Shown: positions 36,225 through 45,328 of the stretch, one piece after another
How positions within the stretch are numbered: the stretch's first letter is position 1
Layout: each line of letters starts with the position of its first letter
DNA from: Nitrospina sp052156635
Lineage (GTDB): Bacteria; Nitrospinota; Nitrospinia; Nitrospinales; Nitrospinaceae
Assembly: GCF_052156635.1 (NCBI RefSeq)
Contig: NZ_JBQKUO010000001.1
Coordinates: 806,001-870,000, forward strand
Length of the DNA stretch: 64,000 bases
Direction: 5' to 3'
Made by a program: the position numbers and the translations under genes
Notes under the pieces: model-generated
The model's database searches: none
What the model was told of the DNA's origin: nothing
The model's input: the letters and a program-made list of their open reading frames with translations, nothing else

Positions 36225-36908
36225 ATGGCAGGACTTACGCACGCTTTGAAATTTCCCACAATTTACCACAACTGCAAATCCCGCAGGCAACCAATCCGTT
36301 CCCCGCTATTTAAAATGACGCTGGGGTTGTGCCTGTTGACAGCCTTGTTCACCGCCGCCCCGGCATGGGCGGAGTCGCCGCAGGAAGCGGTGAAGCACCT
36401 GCTCGTCACCATCCAACAGGTGAAGGAAGTCGAGTCCCTGTCGCCGGAGGAAGCGAAGGCCAACCGTCACAACATGGACCGGGCGCTGGCCTACCTGGAT
36501 GTCGCCGAGGTGAGCAAACAAACCCTCGGCAAACACTGGAAACGGCGCTCACCGGAAGAACGCAAGCAGTTCACCCGGCTTCTGGGCGAATTGTTCCGCT
36601 ACGTGGCCTTTCCCAACTCGGCCAAGTTTTTCCGCGAACTCAGGATCGAATACAAAGGCAACTCGAAAGACGGCAATGCCGCCACGGTGCCGGTTTTGGT
36701 GCACCATAAAGAGGAAGGCGAGATCCGTATCGACTTCGACCTGCTGGAATCCACCAGCCGCTGGCGCGTGGTGGACGTCATCCTCGACGGCGTCAGCATG
36801 CGCAACAACCTGAGGACGCAGTTCTACCAGATCTTGAAGAAGGAAGACTTCGCCGGCCTGATGACCCGCATGCAGGAGCGACTGGACACCGCCCGCGGCG
36901 GCGGATGA
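36225..36908 (+). CDS. MlaC/Ttg2D-type periplasmic lipid-binding protein
   Basis: A 227-aa exported protein of the MlaC family, which shuttles phospholipids or other hydrophobic cargo between the membranes. After a signal (MTLGLCLLTALFTAAPAWA) come SPQEAVKHLLVTIQQVKEVE, LDVAEVSKQTLGKHWKRRSP, EERKQFTRLLGELF and, at the C-terminus, WRVVDVILDGVSMRNNLRTQ, which are the family's standard blocks. The true start may be the ATG at 36315, just before the signal; neither start has a clear ribosome site. No other mla genes are adjacent. Confidence 0.85.
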   Translation: MAGLTHALKFPTIYHNCKSRRQPIRSPLFKMTLGLCLLTALFTAAPAWAESPQEAVKHLLVTIQQVKEVESLSPEEAKANRHNMDRALAYLDVAEVSKQTLGKHWKRRSPEERKQFTRLLGELFRYVAFPNSAKFFRELRIEYKGNSKDGNAATVPVLVHHKEEGEIRIDFDLLESTSRWRVVDVILDGVSMRNNLRTQFYQILKKEDFAGLMTRMQERLDTARGGG

Positions 36909-36998
36909 TCCCCCTCACACCAGAAAAATTAGGCCCGCGCCCCCGCCCTGCGGTATGATGGCGGAACCTTATTACTCCTTAAAACTCAGTCAATCCGC

Positions 36999-38330
36999 AT
37001 GAAAAAAATCGGCATGGTCAGCCTGGGCTGTCCCAAGAACCTGGTGGACACCGAAGGCCTGCTGGGCGACCTCAAACAGAACGGCTACGAACTGACGGAC
37101 AACTCCGCTGAGGCGGACGTGCTCATCGTCAACACCTGCGGCTTCCTGCAATCGGCGGTGGAAGAATCGGTGAACACCATCCTTGAAATGGCGCGGCACA
37201 AACAAAACGGCGGAAAGTGTGAACGCCTCATCGTCACCGGCTGCCTGGCCGAACGCCACCCGGATGAACTGTTGAAAGAAATCCCGGAGATCGATCACCT
37301 GCTCGGCACAAAACAATACCCCCTGCTTAAGAACCTGATCCGCAATAACGGCGGCCAGCGCAACCTCATCCACGAACCGGCGCAGTATTTCGAAGCGTAC
37401 AACCACCGCGTCGTCACCACGCCGTTTTACTCCGCGTACATCAAAATCGCGGAGGGCTGTTCCAACCAGTGCTCGTTCTGCATCATCCCTCAACTGCGCG
37501 GACCCATCAAGAGCCGCCCCATCGATTCGATCCTCGAAGAAGCGCAGGCGCTGGCCGAACAGGGCGTGAAGGAAATCAACCTGGTGTCGCAGGACACCAC
37601 GCTTTACGGTTACGACCTGCGTATGAAGAACGGTCTGGTTGAACTGCTCGAAAAACTATCGGACATTCAGGGCATCGAGTGGATCCGCCTGTTCTACTGT
37701 TACCCGACGGTGGTCAACGACGCGTTGATCGACGCCGTGGCGCGGCTCGACAAGGTGGTCAAGTACATCGACGTGCCCCTGCAACACACGCACGACGTCA
37801 TGCTGCAGCGCATGAAGCGGCAGGAACGCGAAGCCGGCGTGCGCGCCATGCTGAAGAAACTGCGCGACCGCATCCCCGGCGTGGCGCTCCGCACCACGTT
37901 CATCACCGGTTTTCCCGGCGAGACGCAGGAACACTTCGAACACATGGAAGCCTTCGTGCGCGAGATGGAGTTCGATCACCTGGGCGTGTTCGCCTACTCC
38001 GACGAACCCGGCACCACGGCGTACGACTACGCCGACAAGGTCGATCCCGCTCTTGGCGAGGAACGCCGCGACCACCTGATGGCGGCGCAGCACGATATCG
38101 CCGTGCGCAACAACGCCGCTCGCGTGGGGCAGGTGCACCCGGTGCTGGTGGAGGGACTCGATGACGACGGCATGCTTTTGATGGGCCGCCTGCCCATTCA
38201 GGGACCGGACATCGACGGCCAGGTGATCATCGAAAACAGCCCGGTGGAGCCCGGCGACATCGTCCCCATGCGCATCACGGGATCGCTCGACTACGACCTC
38301 GTCGCCACGGTGGACAACGGTACCGATTGA
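36999..38330 (+). CDS. rimO: Ribosomal protein S12 methylthiotransferase
   Basis: Radical SAM methylthiotransferase modifying an Asp of ribosomal protein S12. The 443-aa product has the N-terminal MTTase domain with three [4Fe-4S] cysteines (SLGCPKN, NTCGF, VTGCLAE), the radical SAM motif IAEGCSNQCSFCIIP near 155, and a C-terminal TRAM domain. S12-specific features (VSLGCPKNLVDTE, and SQDTTLYGYD) distinguish it from MiaB. Length is standard. It is 90 bases after the MlaC-like gene and has a plain intergenic leader. Confidence 0.96.
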   Translation: MKKIGMVSLGCPKNLVDTEGLLGDLKQNGYELTDNSAEADVLIVNTCGFLQSAVEESVNTILEMARHKQNGGKCERLIVTGCLAERHPDELLKEIPEIDHLLGTKQYPLLKNLIRNNGGQRNLIHEPAQYFEAYNHRVVTTPFYSAYIKIAEGCSNQCSFCIIPQLRGPIKSRPIDSILEEAQALAEQGVKEINLVSQDTTLYGYDLRMKNGLVELLEKLSDIQGIEWIRLFYCYPTVVNDALIDAVARLDKVVKYIDVPLQHTHDVMLQRMKRQEREAGVRAMLKKLRDRIPGVALRTTFITGFPGETQEHFEHMEAFVREMEFDHLGVFAYSDEPGTTAYDYADKVDPALGEERRDHLMAAQHDIAVRNNAARVGQVHPVLVEGLDDDGMLLMGRLPIQGPDIDGQVIIENSPVEPGDIVPMRITGSLDYDLVATVDNGTD

Positions 38331-38406
38331 TCCCTGCGGGTCAGCCCGATCCGTTCCTTAAAAGACATACCGGCTCAACCGGAGACCCGGCACCCAGGAG
38401 GTGAAC

Positions 38407-39501
38407 ATGCCTATACAGCGGATTGGCATACTGACCGGCGGCGGTGACTGTTCCGGCCTGAATGCCGTCATCCGCGCCCTCACCCTGTCCGCCATCCGCA
38501 ACCACAACCTGAGCGTCATCGGCATCGAAAAAGGGTTCGAGGGGCTGGTCTTCAATCATTCCCAGGAGCTGACGCTCCGCAGCGTGCGGGACATCCTGCC
38601 GCAGGGCGGCACCATCCTCGGCACCTCCAACAAGGGCGATCCTTTCGCCTTCAAGGAACTCCATAAAGACGGCAGTATCACCACCCACGATTATTCTTCT
38701 TGCGCCGTAAAGACCTTCCGCGACCTCAAACTCGACTGCCTGTTCGTGATCGGCGGCGACGGCTCGCTGCAGATCGCCTACAAACTGAGTGAGCTGGGCC
38801 TGCCCGTCATCGCCGTGCCCAAGACCATCGACAACGACCTCGAGGGCACCGACTACAGTTTCGGTTTTCACACCGCGGTGCAGGTGGCGACCGACGCCAT
38901 CGACCGCCTGCAAACCACCGGGCGCAGTCACGACCGGGTGATGATCCTGGAAGTCATGGGACGGAGTGCCGGGTGGATCGCGCTGGAATCGGGGATCGCC
39001 GGCGGCGCACACGTGATCCTGGTCCCGGAAATCCCGTTCGACTTCAACCTGGTGACGGGGAAGATCCGGGAACGCCAGGCCATGCAGGCACCGTTCAGCC
39101 TGGTGGTCGTGGCCGAGGGGGCGATGGAAAAGGACTGCCGGCCGATCACCCAGGAAGCCGCCACCACCCGCCTGCAGGGCGTGCCGCAGTTGGGGGGCAT
39201 CGGCAACCACCTCGCCAGCCGGCTGGGACGGGACATCGACCTGGAAGTGCGGTCCACGGTACTGGGCCATATCCAGCGCGGCGGCACTCCCATCGCCTTC
39301 GACCGCGTTTTAGGCACCCAGCTGGGCAGTTTCGCCCTGCATTCGGCGTTGAAGGGACGCTTCGGCACCATGGTGGCGCTCCGCACCCCGGATTTGAACC
39401 TGGTGCCGCTCAAGGACCTGGCCGGACGCGTCCGGAAAGTGCCACTCGACTCCCAGCTCATCCGCACCGCCGAGTCGGTGGGCATCTGCCTGGGACGTTG
39501 A
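38407..39501 (+). CDS. pfk: 6-phosphofructokinase family protein
   Basis: A 364-aa enzyme phosphorylating fructose 6-phosphate. The active-site blocks are GILTGGGDCSGLNAVIR, FVIGGDGSLQIAYK and PKTIDNDLEGTDYSFGF; catalytic Asp is in TIDND and substrate residues are in EVMGRSAGWIA. The Gly in GGDGS is typical of ATP-using enzymes. The Lys in PKTIDND (instead of Gly) and GGDCSGLN (instead of GGDAPGMN) are typical of PPi-type or plant-type ATP enzymes. Phosphoryl donor is therefore uncertain, with ATP favoured. The ATG at 38407 is chosen, with GGAG at about 7 bases. Confidence 0.9.
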   Translation: MPIQRIGILTGGGDCSGLNAVIRALTLSAIRNHNLSVIGIEKGFEGLVFNHSQELTLRSVRDILPQGGTILGTSNKGDPFAFKELHKDGSITTHDYSSCAVKTFRDLKLDCLFVIGGDGSLQIAYKLSELGLPVIAVPKTIDNDLEGTDYSFGFHTAVQVATDAIDRLQTTGRSHDRVMILEVMGRSAGWIALESGIAGGAHVILVPEIPFDFNLVTGKIRERQAMQAPFSLVVVAEGAMEKDCRPITQEAATTRLQGVPQLGGIGNHLASRLGRDIDLEVRSTVLGHIQRGGTPIAFDRVLGTQLGSFALHSALKGRFGTMVALRTPDLNLVPLKDLAGRVRKVPLDSQLIRTAESVGICLGR

Positions 39502-39566
39502 ACGGGGCTCCCAAAACCTCTGGATTCCGCCCTGCAAAAAAGGTCAAAAATATTTTAAAAATTACT

Positions 39567-39595
39567 TTGCTTTCCTCTGCGGACAATCTTATATT
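39567..39595 (+). promoter_or_regulatory. Sigma-70-like promoter
   Basis: TTGCTT (39567-39572), a 17-base spacer, then TATATT (39590-39595). This would start an RNA near 39602, about 390 bases long, ending at the terminator at 39944-39992 and covering the small basic ORF. The ~205-base leader contains a TAGGC/GCCTA hairpin near 39640. Confidence 0.55.
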
Positions 39596-39809
39596 TTTTG
39601 TATAACCTCCCGGTTTTTGGGGCGTTATCCAAAAGTACGTAGGCCACGACGCCTATGGTTTTTTGGTGTTCCTTTTCTTTGCTTGATCGAGACAAAATGG
39701 GAACGCTAAAAGGCATGACCAGGATGCGGGCAACCCAAATTGGACTCTCCGTCAAGAAATTTAAAAACGCCTGTACAGGCAACTTTATTTTTTCTGGAGA
39801 ATGAGACCC

Positions 39810-39923
39810 ATGTCCAAGACCATTCGCAGCAACAAACCGCAGATGGAAAAAAACCCGAAACAGCAGACCGGCCAGCCGGAACAGCGCAAATCGGCAAAAC
39901 CGAAACCGTCCAAAGGCAAGTAA
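39810..39923 (+). CDS. 37-aa strongly basic peptide
   Basis: A short gene beginning MSKTIRSNKPQMEKN and ending KPKPSKGK. It is rich in Lys, Arg, Gln, Pro and Asn, with no hydrophobic segment. GGAG lies 10 bases before the ATG; a start nine bases earlier (MRPMSK) is also possible but would sit directly on GGAG. It has its own probable promoter (39567-39595) and a strong terminator 20 bases downstream, which argues for real expression. Its composition suggests a nucleic-acid- or ribosome-binding disordered peptide. No family is recognised. Confidence 0.6.
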   Translation: MSKTIRSNKPQMEKNPKQQTGQPEQRKSAKPKPSKGK

Positions 39924-39943
39924 TCGCTTAAACGGCGCAGTGA

Positions 39944-39992
39944 AAGCCGGGGAGGTGGCGTCCTGGTCCACCTCTTCCGGCTTTTTTATTTT
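39944..39992 (+). terminator. Strong rho-independent terminator
   Basis: The stem AAGCCGGGGAGGTGG / CCACCTCTTCCGGCTT has one mismatch or bulge and an 8-base loop, followed by TTTTATTTTT. It ends the short transcript that carries the basic peptide. Confidence 0.92.
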
Positions 39993-40249
39993 TGAAAATC
40001 AAAAGGAGACGAAAGAACGAGGCTCCTTTCCAAACACCCTGCGATTCCCGCCTCCCCCACTTCCCCCCGAAGACAGACATCGAAATCCCCCGCTTCGTGC
40101 CGGGACGCTCTTAAAAAGAACCCGCCTCCCCCTGCAAGTGGAAACCAGGCGCTGGTCTGGAGGGGCGCGTTGCGGCGCACGGACCCGGCCCGGATGCCCG
40201 GTGGCCTCCCCGCAGCGGAGCCTTGTTTCTGGGCCATTTAGAAGCTCTT

Positions 40250-40278
40250 TTGCCTTGTCTTGGTCAGGGGGGTATGAT
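40250..40278 (+). promoter_or_regulatory. Promoter of rpsB with long GC-rich leader
   Basis: TTGCCT (40250-40255), 17 bases, TATGAT (40273-40278). Transcription would start near 40285 and leave a leader of about 245 bases before rpsB. The region 39993-40249 holds no recognisable gene. The leader is GC-rich and foldable, as expected if S2 autoregulates, but no known leader motif was identified. Confidence 0.6.
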
Positions 40279-40530
40279 ACTCTATCTGGAAGCCCTCTAC
40301 TGGCCTGATGACGGCGCAAGCCGTTTGTTTGTAATCATTTATCTCGCACGTCTCTGGACTGGACCAGGGGTGACCCGGTGGGTCCTGCCCGAACATGGCG
40401 GCGGCGAAGCCTTGTGGATTCGCAGTCGCGGCCGCATTTTACGGCGGCAGGCAGAACAAACCTCGACGGGTTCCTGGTACGGGAAGAAGGAGACGGAGGC
40501 TCAACCATTCGCACTCAGGAGTTTTGTTTC

Positions 40531-41373
40531 ATGGCAGACATCGCAGTCAAAGAACTATTGGAAGCCGGGGTTCACTTCGGGCATCAGACCACCCGCTGGA
40601 ATCCCAAAATGAGAGACTATATTTTCAGTGCCCGAAACGGCATTCATATTATAGACCTGCAGAAGACCATCCACAAATTCCGTGAGGCGGAAAAGTTTGT
40701 GGAGAACCTGACCCAGCAGGGCAAGAAAATTCTTTTCGTCGCCACCAAGACGCAGGCCAAGGAGCTGATTGCCGAGGAAGCCGCACGCGCCAACATGTTC
40801 TACATCAACCAGCGCTGGCTGGGCGGCACGCTGACCAATTTCCAGACCATTCGCAAGAGCATCGACCGCCTGCTGGAACTGGAACGCATGGAAGAAGAAG
40901 GCAAGTTCGCCCTGCTTCATAAAAAAGAAGCCCAGCAACGGCGCAAGGAAATCGAAAAGCTCAATAAATTCCTGCAGGGCATCAAAACCATGAAGGACCT
41001 GCCGGATGCGGTGTTCATCGTGGACACGCGCAAGGAGCGCATTGCACTGGCCGAGGCCAACAAGCTGGGCATCCCCGTGGTGGCGATCGTGGACACCAAC
41101 TGCGACCCGGACGGCATCGACTACCTGATCCCGGGCAACGACGACGCCATCCGGTCGATCAGCCTGTTCACCAAGCGGCTGGCGGACATCGCCATCGACG
41201 GTCACGAGATGCACAAGGCGAAACAGAAGGACAAGAAGGAAGAGGCGGAGGCAAACGCCCAGAAGGGCGATTCCAAATCGGGCTCCGATTCCGACAAGAA
41301 GAAGGAAGAGGCCGCCGATTCCAAGTCCAAGGCGGACGCCAAGCCGAAGGCGGAAAAATCCGTTCCCGCTTGA
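40531..41373 (+). CDS. rpsB: 30S ribosomal protein S2 with charged C-terminal tail
   Basis: A 280-aa small-subunit protein. Core blocks: ELLEAGVHFGHQTTRWNPKM, IIDLQKTIHKF, FVATKTQAKELI, MFYINQRWLGGTLTNF, LPDAVFIVDTRKERIAL and GIPVVAIVDTNCDPDGIDY. After the normal end near residue 235 comes a ~45-residue Lys/Glu/Ser/Ala-rich tail (KQKDKKEEAEANAQKGD...). The start at 40531 (GGAG upstream) is chosen; the frame to 40378 is leader sequence. It begins the translation/envelope run with tsf 196 bases downstream. Confidence 0.97.
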   Translation: MADIAVKELLEAGVHFGHQTTRWNPKMRDYIFSARNGIHIIDLQKTIHKFREAEKFVENLTQQGKKILFVATKTQAKELIAEEAARANMFYINQRWLGGTLTNFQTIRKSIDRLLELERMEEEGKFALLHKKEAQQRRKEIEKLNKFLQGIKTMKDLPDAVFIVDTRKERIALAEANKLGIPVVAIVDTNCDPDGIDYLIPGNDDAIRSISLFTKRLADIAIDGHEMHKAKQKDKKEEAEANAQKGDSKSGSDSDKKKEEAADSKSKADAKPKAEKSVPA

Positions 41374-41569
41374 ACCGACCCGGCCTCGGGGTCCTTCCGG
41401 CCTGCCTGAGGTCAACCAGAGAAAACGAAATTCAACGACCGGTCCGGCCGGCGCACACCCCGGCTGAAAGCCAGCCACGGGAAGGTGGCCCGTCCGCGCC
41501 CGGACCCGGATCGTGCACACATCAAAAACCCGGACTCAATCGATCCAGTCAACAAGAGAGGCAATCACA

Positions 41570-42163
41570 ATGGAAGTGACAGCAGACATGGTCAAAACCC
41601 TGCGCGAAAAATCCGGCGCGGGGATTCTGGAATGCCGCAACGCGCTCAAGGAAACCAGCGGTGACATCGAAGAAGCCATCACCTTTCTGCGCAAGAAGGG
41701 CATGGCAAAAGCGGACAAGAAAGGCGACCGCACCACGGGCGACGGCGCCATCGGCTCCTATATCCATCCCGGCGCCAAGATCGGCGTGCTGGTGGAGTTG
41801 AACTGCGAGACCGACTTCGTCGCCAAAAACGACGAGTACCAGGCTCTGCTGAAGGACATCGCCATGCATATCGCCGCCGCCAAGCCGCGCTTCACGTCCC
41901 GCGAGGACGTAACGCAGGACGTGCTGGACAAGGAACGCGAGATCTTCGCCCATCAGGCACGCGAATCCGGCAAGCCGGAGAACGTGATCGAGAAAATCGT
42001 GGACGGCAAGATGAGCAAGTTTTTCGAGGAAAACTGCCTGCTCGACCAGCCCTTCGTGAAAGACACGTCCATCAGCGTTCAGGAGCTGATCAAGCAGAAG
42101 ATCGCCACGCTGGGGGAAAACATCACCGTGGGTGGGTTTTCCCGCATGGAAATCTCTAAATGA
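41570..42163 (+). CDS. tsf: Elongation factor Ts (short form)
   Basis: Nucleotide-exchange factor for EF-Tu. The 197-aa product starts MEVTADMVKTLREKSGAGIL and contains the TDFVAKN motif (NCETDFVAKNDEY) that contacts EF-Tu. The C-terminal ISVQELIKQKIATLGENI is also standard. At about 200 aa it is the short, Thermus-like type, lacking the long second core subdomain. The start at 41570 is preferred over 41513. Its last four bases overlap the pyrH start (ATGA). Confidence 0.97.
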   Translation: MEVTADMVKTLREKSGAGILECRNALKETSGDIEEAITFLRKKGMAKADKKGDRTTGDGAIGSYIHPGAKIGVLVELNCETDFVAKNDEYQALLKDIAMHIAAAKPRFTSREDVTQDVLDKEREIFAHQARESGKPENVIEKIVDGKMSKFFEENCLLDQPFVKDTSISVQELIKQKIATLGENITVGGFSRMEISK

Positions 42164-42897
42164 GCGACGACACGGAACCGGCGAAAGCACGTTTCAAACG
42201 CATCCTGCTGAAACTGGGCGGAGAAAGCCTGGCCGAGGTGGGCGGCTTCGGCATCGATCAGAAAGCCCTGCAGGGCATCGCTGAGGAAATCGCCGAAGCC
42301 CGGAAACTCGGCGTGCAGATCGCCATCGTCATCGGCGGCGGCAACATCCTGCGTGGCGCCACCGCCAGCAATCTGGGGATGGAGCGCGTCACCGCCGACT
42401 ACATGGGCATGCTGGCTACGGTGATCAACGCCATGGCCCTGCAAAGCGCGCTGGAACAGATGGACGTGCCGACCCGCGTGTTGACGGCACTGGACATCCG
42501 CCAGGTGGCGGAACCCTACGTCCGCCGCCGCGCCATCCGTCATCTCGAAAAAGACCGCATCGTCATCTTCGCCGCAGGCACCGGCAATCCCTACTTCACC
42601 ACGGACACCGCCGCCAGCCTGCGCGCCATCGAGATCGAGGCCGAAGTCATTTTCAAAGCGACGAAAGTGGACGGCGTGTATTCCGCCGACCCGATGCTCG
42701 ACACCACCGCGGTCAAGTTCGAAGAGTTGACGTACCTCGAAGTTTTGAAAAAGGGGCTGAAGGTGATGGACTCCACATCGGTCAGCCTGTGTATGGACAA
42801 CAAACTGCCCATGGTCATTTTCAATGTCAGCAATCCGGACGCCATCAAGCGCGCGATCATGGGCGAATCCATTGGAACCCGGGTGGGGGCAAGCTGA
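42160..42897 (+). CDS. pyrH: Uridylate kinase
   Basis: Phosphorylates UMP to UDP. The 245-aa product belongs to the amino-acid-kinase fold: FKRILLKLGGESLAEVGGFG, IAIVIGGGNILRG, MGMLATVINAMALQSALE, GTGNPYFTTDTAASLRAIE and KVDGVYSADP. Length is standard. The start overlaps the tsf stop, and frr begins 3 bases after its stop, so the genes are tightly coupled. Confidence 0.97.
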   Translation: MSDDTEPAKARFKRILLKLGGESLAEVGGFGIDQKALQGIAEEIAEARKLGVQIAIVIGGGNILRGATASNLGMERVTADYMGMLATVINAMALQSALEQMDVPTRVLTALDIRQVAEPYVRRRAIRHLEKDRIVIFAAGTGNPYFTTDTAASLRAIEIEAEVIFKATKVDGVYSADPMLDTTAVKFEELTYLEVLKKGLKVMDSTSVSLCMDNKLPMVIFNVSNPDAIKRAIMGESIGTRVGAS

Positions 42898-42900
42898 TTC

Positions 42901-43455
42901 ATGGACAACTTACTCAAAGATTCCGAACGCAAAATGAAAGCGACCATCGACCACCTGCACCAGGAGTTCGGCAAGGTGCGCACGGGCCGCGCCTCGGTGG
43001 CCCTGGTCGAGGACATCAAGGTCGAATTTTACGGCAACCCGACGCCGCTGAACCAGACCGCGACGCTGTCCACACCGGACAGCCGCACCATCTCCATCGC
43101 ACCGTGGGACCCGACGATGCTGCCGGTGATCGAGAAGGCCATCTCCGCTTCCGACCTCGGGCTCAACCCGTCGAACGACGGCAAGGTGATCCGCCTCAAC
43201 ATACCCCCGCTCACCACCGAGCGTCGCCAGCAGATGACCAAGATCGTGCGCAAGTACGCCGAGGAGGCGAAGGTCGCCATCCGCAATATCCGCCGCGACT
43301 TCAACGACAAGATCAAGGCGATGGAAAAGGAAAGCGCCATCTCGAAAGACGAAGAGAAGCGCGGCCACGATCAGATCCAGAAGATGACGGACAAATACGT
43401 CGAAGAGGTGGACAAGATCGCCGAGTCCAAGGAAAAAGATGTGATGGAAGACTGA
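42901..43455 (+). CDS. frr: Ribosome recycling factor
   Basis: Splits post-termination ribosomes with EF-G. The 184-aa product shows the family's three-helix bundle and beta sandwich: FGKVRTGRASVALVEDIKVE, YGNPTPLNQTATLSTPDSRT, RLNIPPLTTERRQQMTKIVR and IRNIRRDFNDKIKAMEKE. Standard length (185). It lies between pyrH and uppS in the expected order. Confidence 0.98.
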   Translation: MDNLLKDSERKMKATIDHLHQEFGKVRTGRASVALVEDIKVEFYGNPTPLNQTATLSTPDSRTISIAPWDPTMLPVIEKAISASDLGLNPSNDGKVIRLNIPPLTTERRQQMTKIVRKYAEEAKVAIRNIRRDFNDKIKAMEKESAISKDEEKRGHDQIQKMTDKYVEEVDKIAESKEKDVMED

Positions 43456-43540
43456 CCGTTGCCGTATAATGGTCGCACCGGGGACGCCCGCACCGGAAGG
43501 GCCCGCCCGGCGAACCGGTACCCTTCGGAGGTTGTCGTCC

Positions 43541-44296
43541 TTGTACAAATCCCCACACATGGATCAGATCGATTTAAACCGCCTGCCGCGGCACATCGCC
43601 ATCATCATGGACGGCAACGGGCGATGGGCGAAAAAGAACTTCATGCCCCGCGTGGAAGGCCACCGCCAGGGTGTGAAGTCGGTCGATCACATCGTCACCC
43701 TCTGCACGGAGATGCACATCCCCGCGCTCACCCTTTACTCCTTCTCTGACGAAAACTGGAACCGGCCGCGTACCGAGATCAACGCACTCATGAAAATCCT
43801 CGACACGTACCTGCACAAGGAACTGGAGCGGATGAAGCGCGAGAACATCCGGTTCAACACCATCGGCCGTGTGTACGAACTGCCCGCCGACATCCAGAAC
43901 CTCATCCAGCACGCGAAGGACTATACGGCGGACAACGACGGACTGGTGCTGACCCTCGCCTTGAGTTACGGCGGGCGGCAGGAAATCCTCGATGCGGTGC
44001 GCAAGATCGTCAAGCAGGTGCAGGAAGGCAAGCTGCGTTACGAGGACATTGACTTCCCCGTGCTGGAAGCGAGCCTGGCGACACACGGCCTGCCGGAACC
44101 CGACCTGCTCATCCGCACCAGCGGCGAGTTGCGCATAAGCAACTTCCTCCTTTACCAGATCGCGTACACGGAACTGCACTACACCGACGTCCTGTGGCCG
44201 GAGTTCCGCGAAGACGACCTGCTGAAGGCCATCATCGATTTCCAGAGACGCGAACGCCGCTTCGGCATGATCGGCGACCAGATCGTCCAGGCCTAG
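43541..44296 (+). CDS. uppS: Undecaprenyl-diphosphate synthase
   Basis: cis-Prenyltransferase making the C55 lipid carrier for wall and O-antigen synthesis. Blocks: HIAIIMDGNGRWAKK (catalytic Asp), GHRQGVKSVDHIV, TLYSFSDENWNRP, LTLALSYGGRQEIL and EPDLLIRTSGELRISNFLLY. A TTG at 43541 with GGAGG 10 bases upstream gives 251 aa (MYKSPHMDQIDLN...). The ATG at 43559 (245 aa) begins closer to the conserved region but has no ribosome site. Either is possible. Followed by cdsA, dxr and ispF. Confidence 0.95.
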   Translation: MYKSPHMDQIDLNRLPRHIAIIMDGNGRWAKKNFMPRVEGHRQGVKSVDHIVTLCTEMHIPALTLYSFSDENWNRPRTEINALMKILDTYLHKELERMKRENIRFNTIGRVYELPADIQNLIQHAKDYTADNDGLVLTLALSYGGRQEILDAVRKIVKQVQEGKLRYEDIDFPVLEASLATHGLPEPDLLIRTSGELRISNFLLYQIAYTELHYTDVLWPEFREDDLLKAIIDFQRRERRFGMIGDQIVQA

Positions 44297-44450
44297 CTGG
44301 CCAGTGGCAACGTTCCCAATGCGTGAGTCTGGAATCAACCAAGGCCTGCACGCGAACGATGGATGGCCTTCCCGATCAAGAAACGGGTTTGCACGGGTTA
44401 CCCGCCAAAGTTGATTTGACGTTCCAACTTTTCAAGAAAGTCACCGAACC

Positions 44451-45251
44451 ATGAAACGCATCTTGAGCGCACTCGTATTGATCCCCGTCGTGCTGGGCAT
44501 CGTGCAGTACGGATCGCTGGAACTATTTTCCATCCTGGTGCTGGGTGCGGTGGTGGCCGGGTGGTTCGAATACTCGCGCATGCTGAACGCCATGGGAACA
44601 CCCGGCTTCCCCAAACTGGGCCTGGCACTGTGCGTGCTTCTCACCCTGTGTTTTTACATCAATGGGTTTTACCTGATCTGGCTGGCGGCGGCGCCGATGG
44701 TCCTGCTTCTACAGGCGCTCACGCAGGGTCCCATCCTGAAAAACAATCTGGACCAAACGGGCTACACCTTTCTCGGCATCGGCTATGTCGCGGGTTTGAT
44801 GAGCTTTTTCATTCTGATCCGGGAGCTGGAACCGGGGCATTTCATGATTTACTTCCTGTTCCTGGTGATCTGGGGAAGCGACACCGCCGCCTACTACGTC
44901 GGCCGAAGCATTGGAAAAACCCGGCTTGCGCCGGAAATCAGTCCCGGAAAAACCATCGAAGGGAGCCTGGGAGGGCTGCTTGGAGGATTGCTCGGCGGCC
45001 TCATCGCGAAGTACGGGTTCTGGCACGAGTTGGCTTTAAACCATTGTTTGATTATGGCGTTATTTTGCGGTATCATCGGGCAATTCGGAGATCTCGTGGA
45101 ATCGATGTTCAAGCGCGCCGCGGGCGTGAAGGATTCGGGCGCGCTGATTCCCGGACACGGAGGGGTATTGGACCGGCTGGACAGTCTGATGTTCGCCGGA
45201 CCGGCATTCTATTGCTACGAAATCCTGATACGCAATCCTCTCCCCGTTTGA
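44451..45251 (+). CDS. cdsA: Phosphatidate cytidylyltransferase
   Basis: Makes CDP-diacylglycerol for phospholipid synthesis. The 266-aa product is polytopic (about seven hydrophobic segments). It ends with the CdsA signature: GSDTAAYYVGRSIGKTRLAP, SPGKTIEGSLGGLLG, then QFGDLVESMFKRAAGVKDSG and LIPGHGGVLDRLDSLMFAGP. It lies between uppS and dxr, the classical order. A 154-base gap after uppS holds nothing recognised. Confidence 0.96.
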   Translation: MKRILSALVLIPVVLGIVQYGSLELFSILVLGAVVAGWFEYSRMLNAMGTPGFPKLGLALCVLLTLCFYINGFYLIWLAAAPMVLLLQALTQGPILKNNLDQTGYTFLGIGYVAGLMSFFILIRELEPGHFMIYFLFLVIWGSDTAAYYVGRSIGKTRLAPEISPGKTIEGSLGGLLGGLLGGLIAKYGFWHELALNHCLIMALFCGIIGQFGDLVESMFKRAAGVKDSGALIPGHGGVLDRLDSLMFAGPAFYCYEILIRNPLPV

Positions 45252-45328
45252 CCGTTTATTTTTTCAAAGCGAGTGGCTCACGTTTCGTCCTGCCGTTCGG
45301 CTCCACGTTGTTTATCAGGGGTTGTTGA

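Noticed and set aside
39602..39992. Possible tmRNA, 6S or RNase P RNA in the pfk-rpsB gap
   Set aside because: Length fits, but no tmRNA tag ending in Ala-Ala, no tRNA-like ends and no RNase P consensus were seen. A small coding transcript explains it better.
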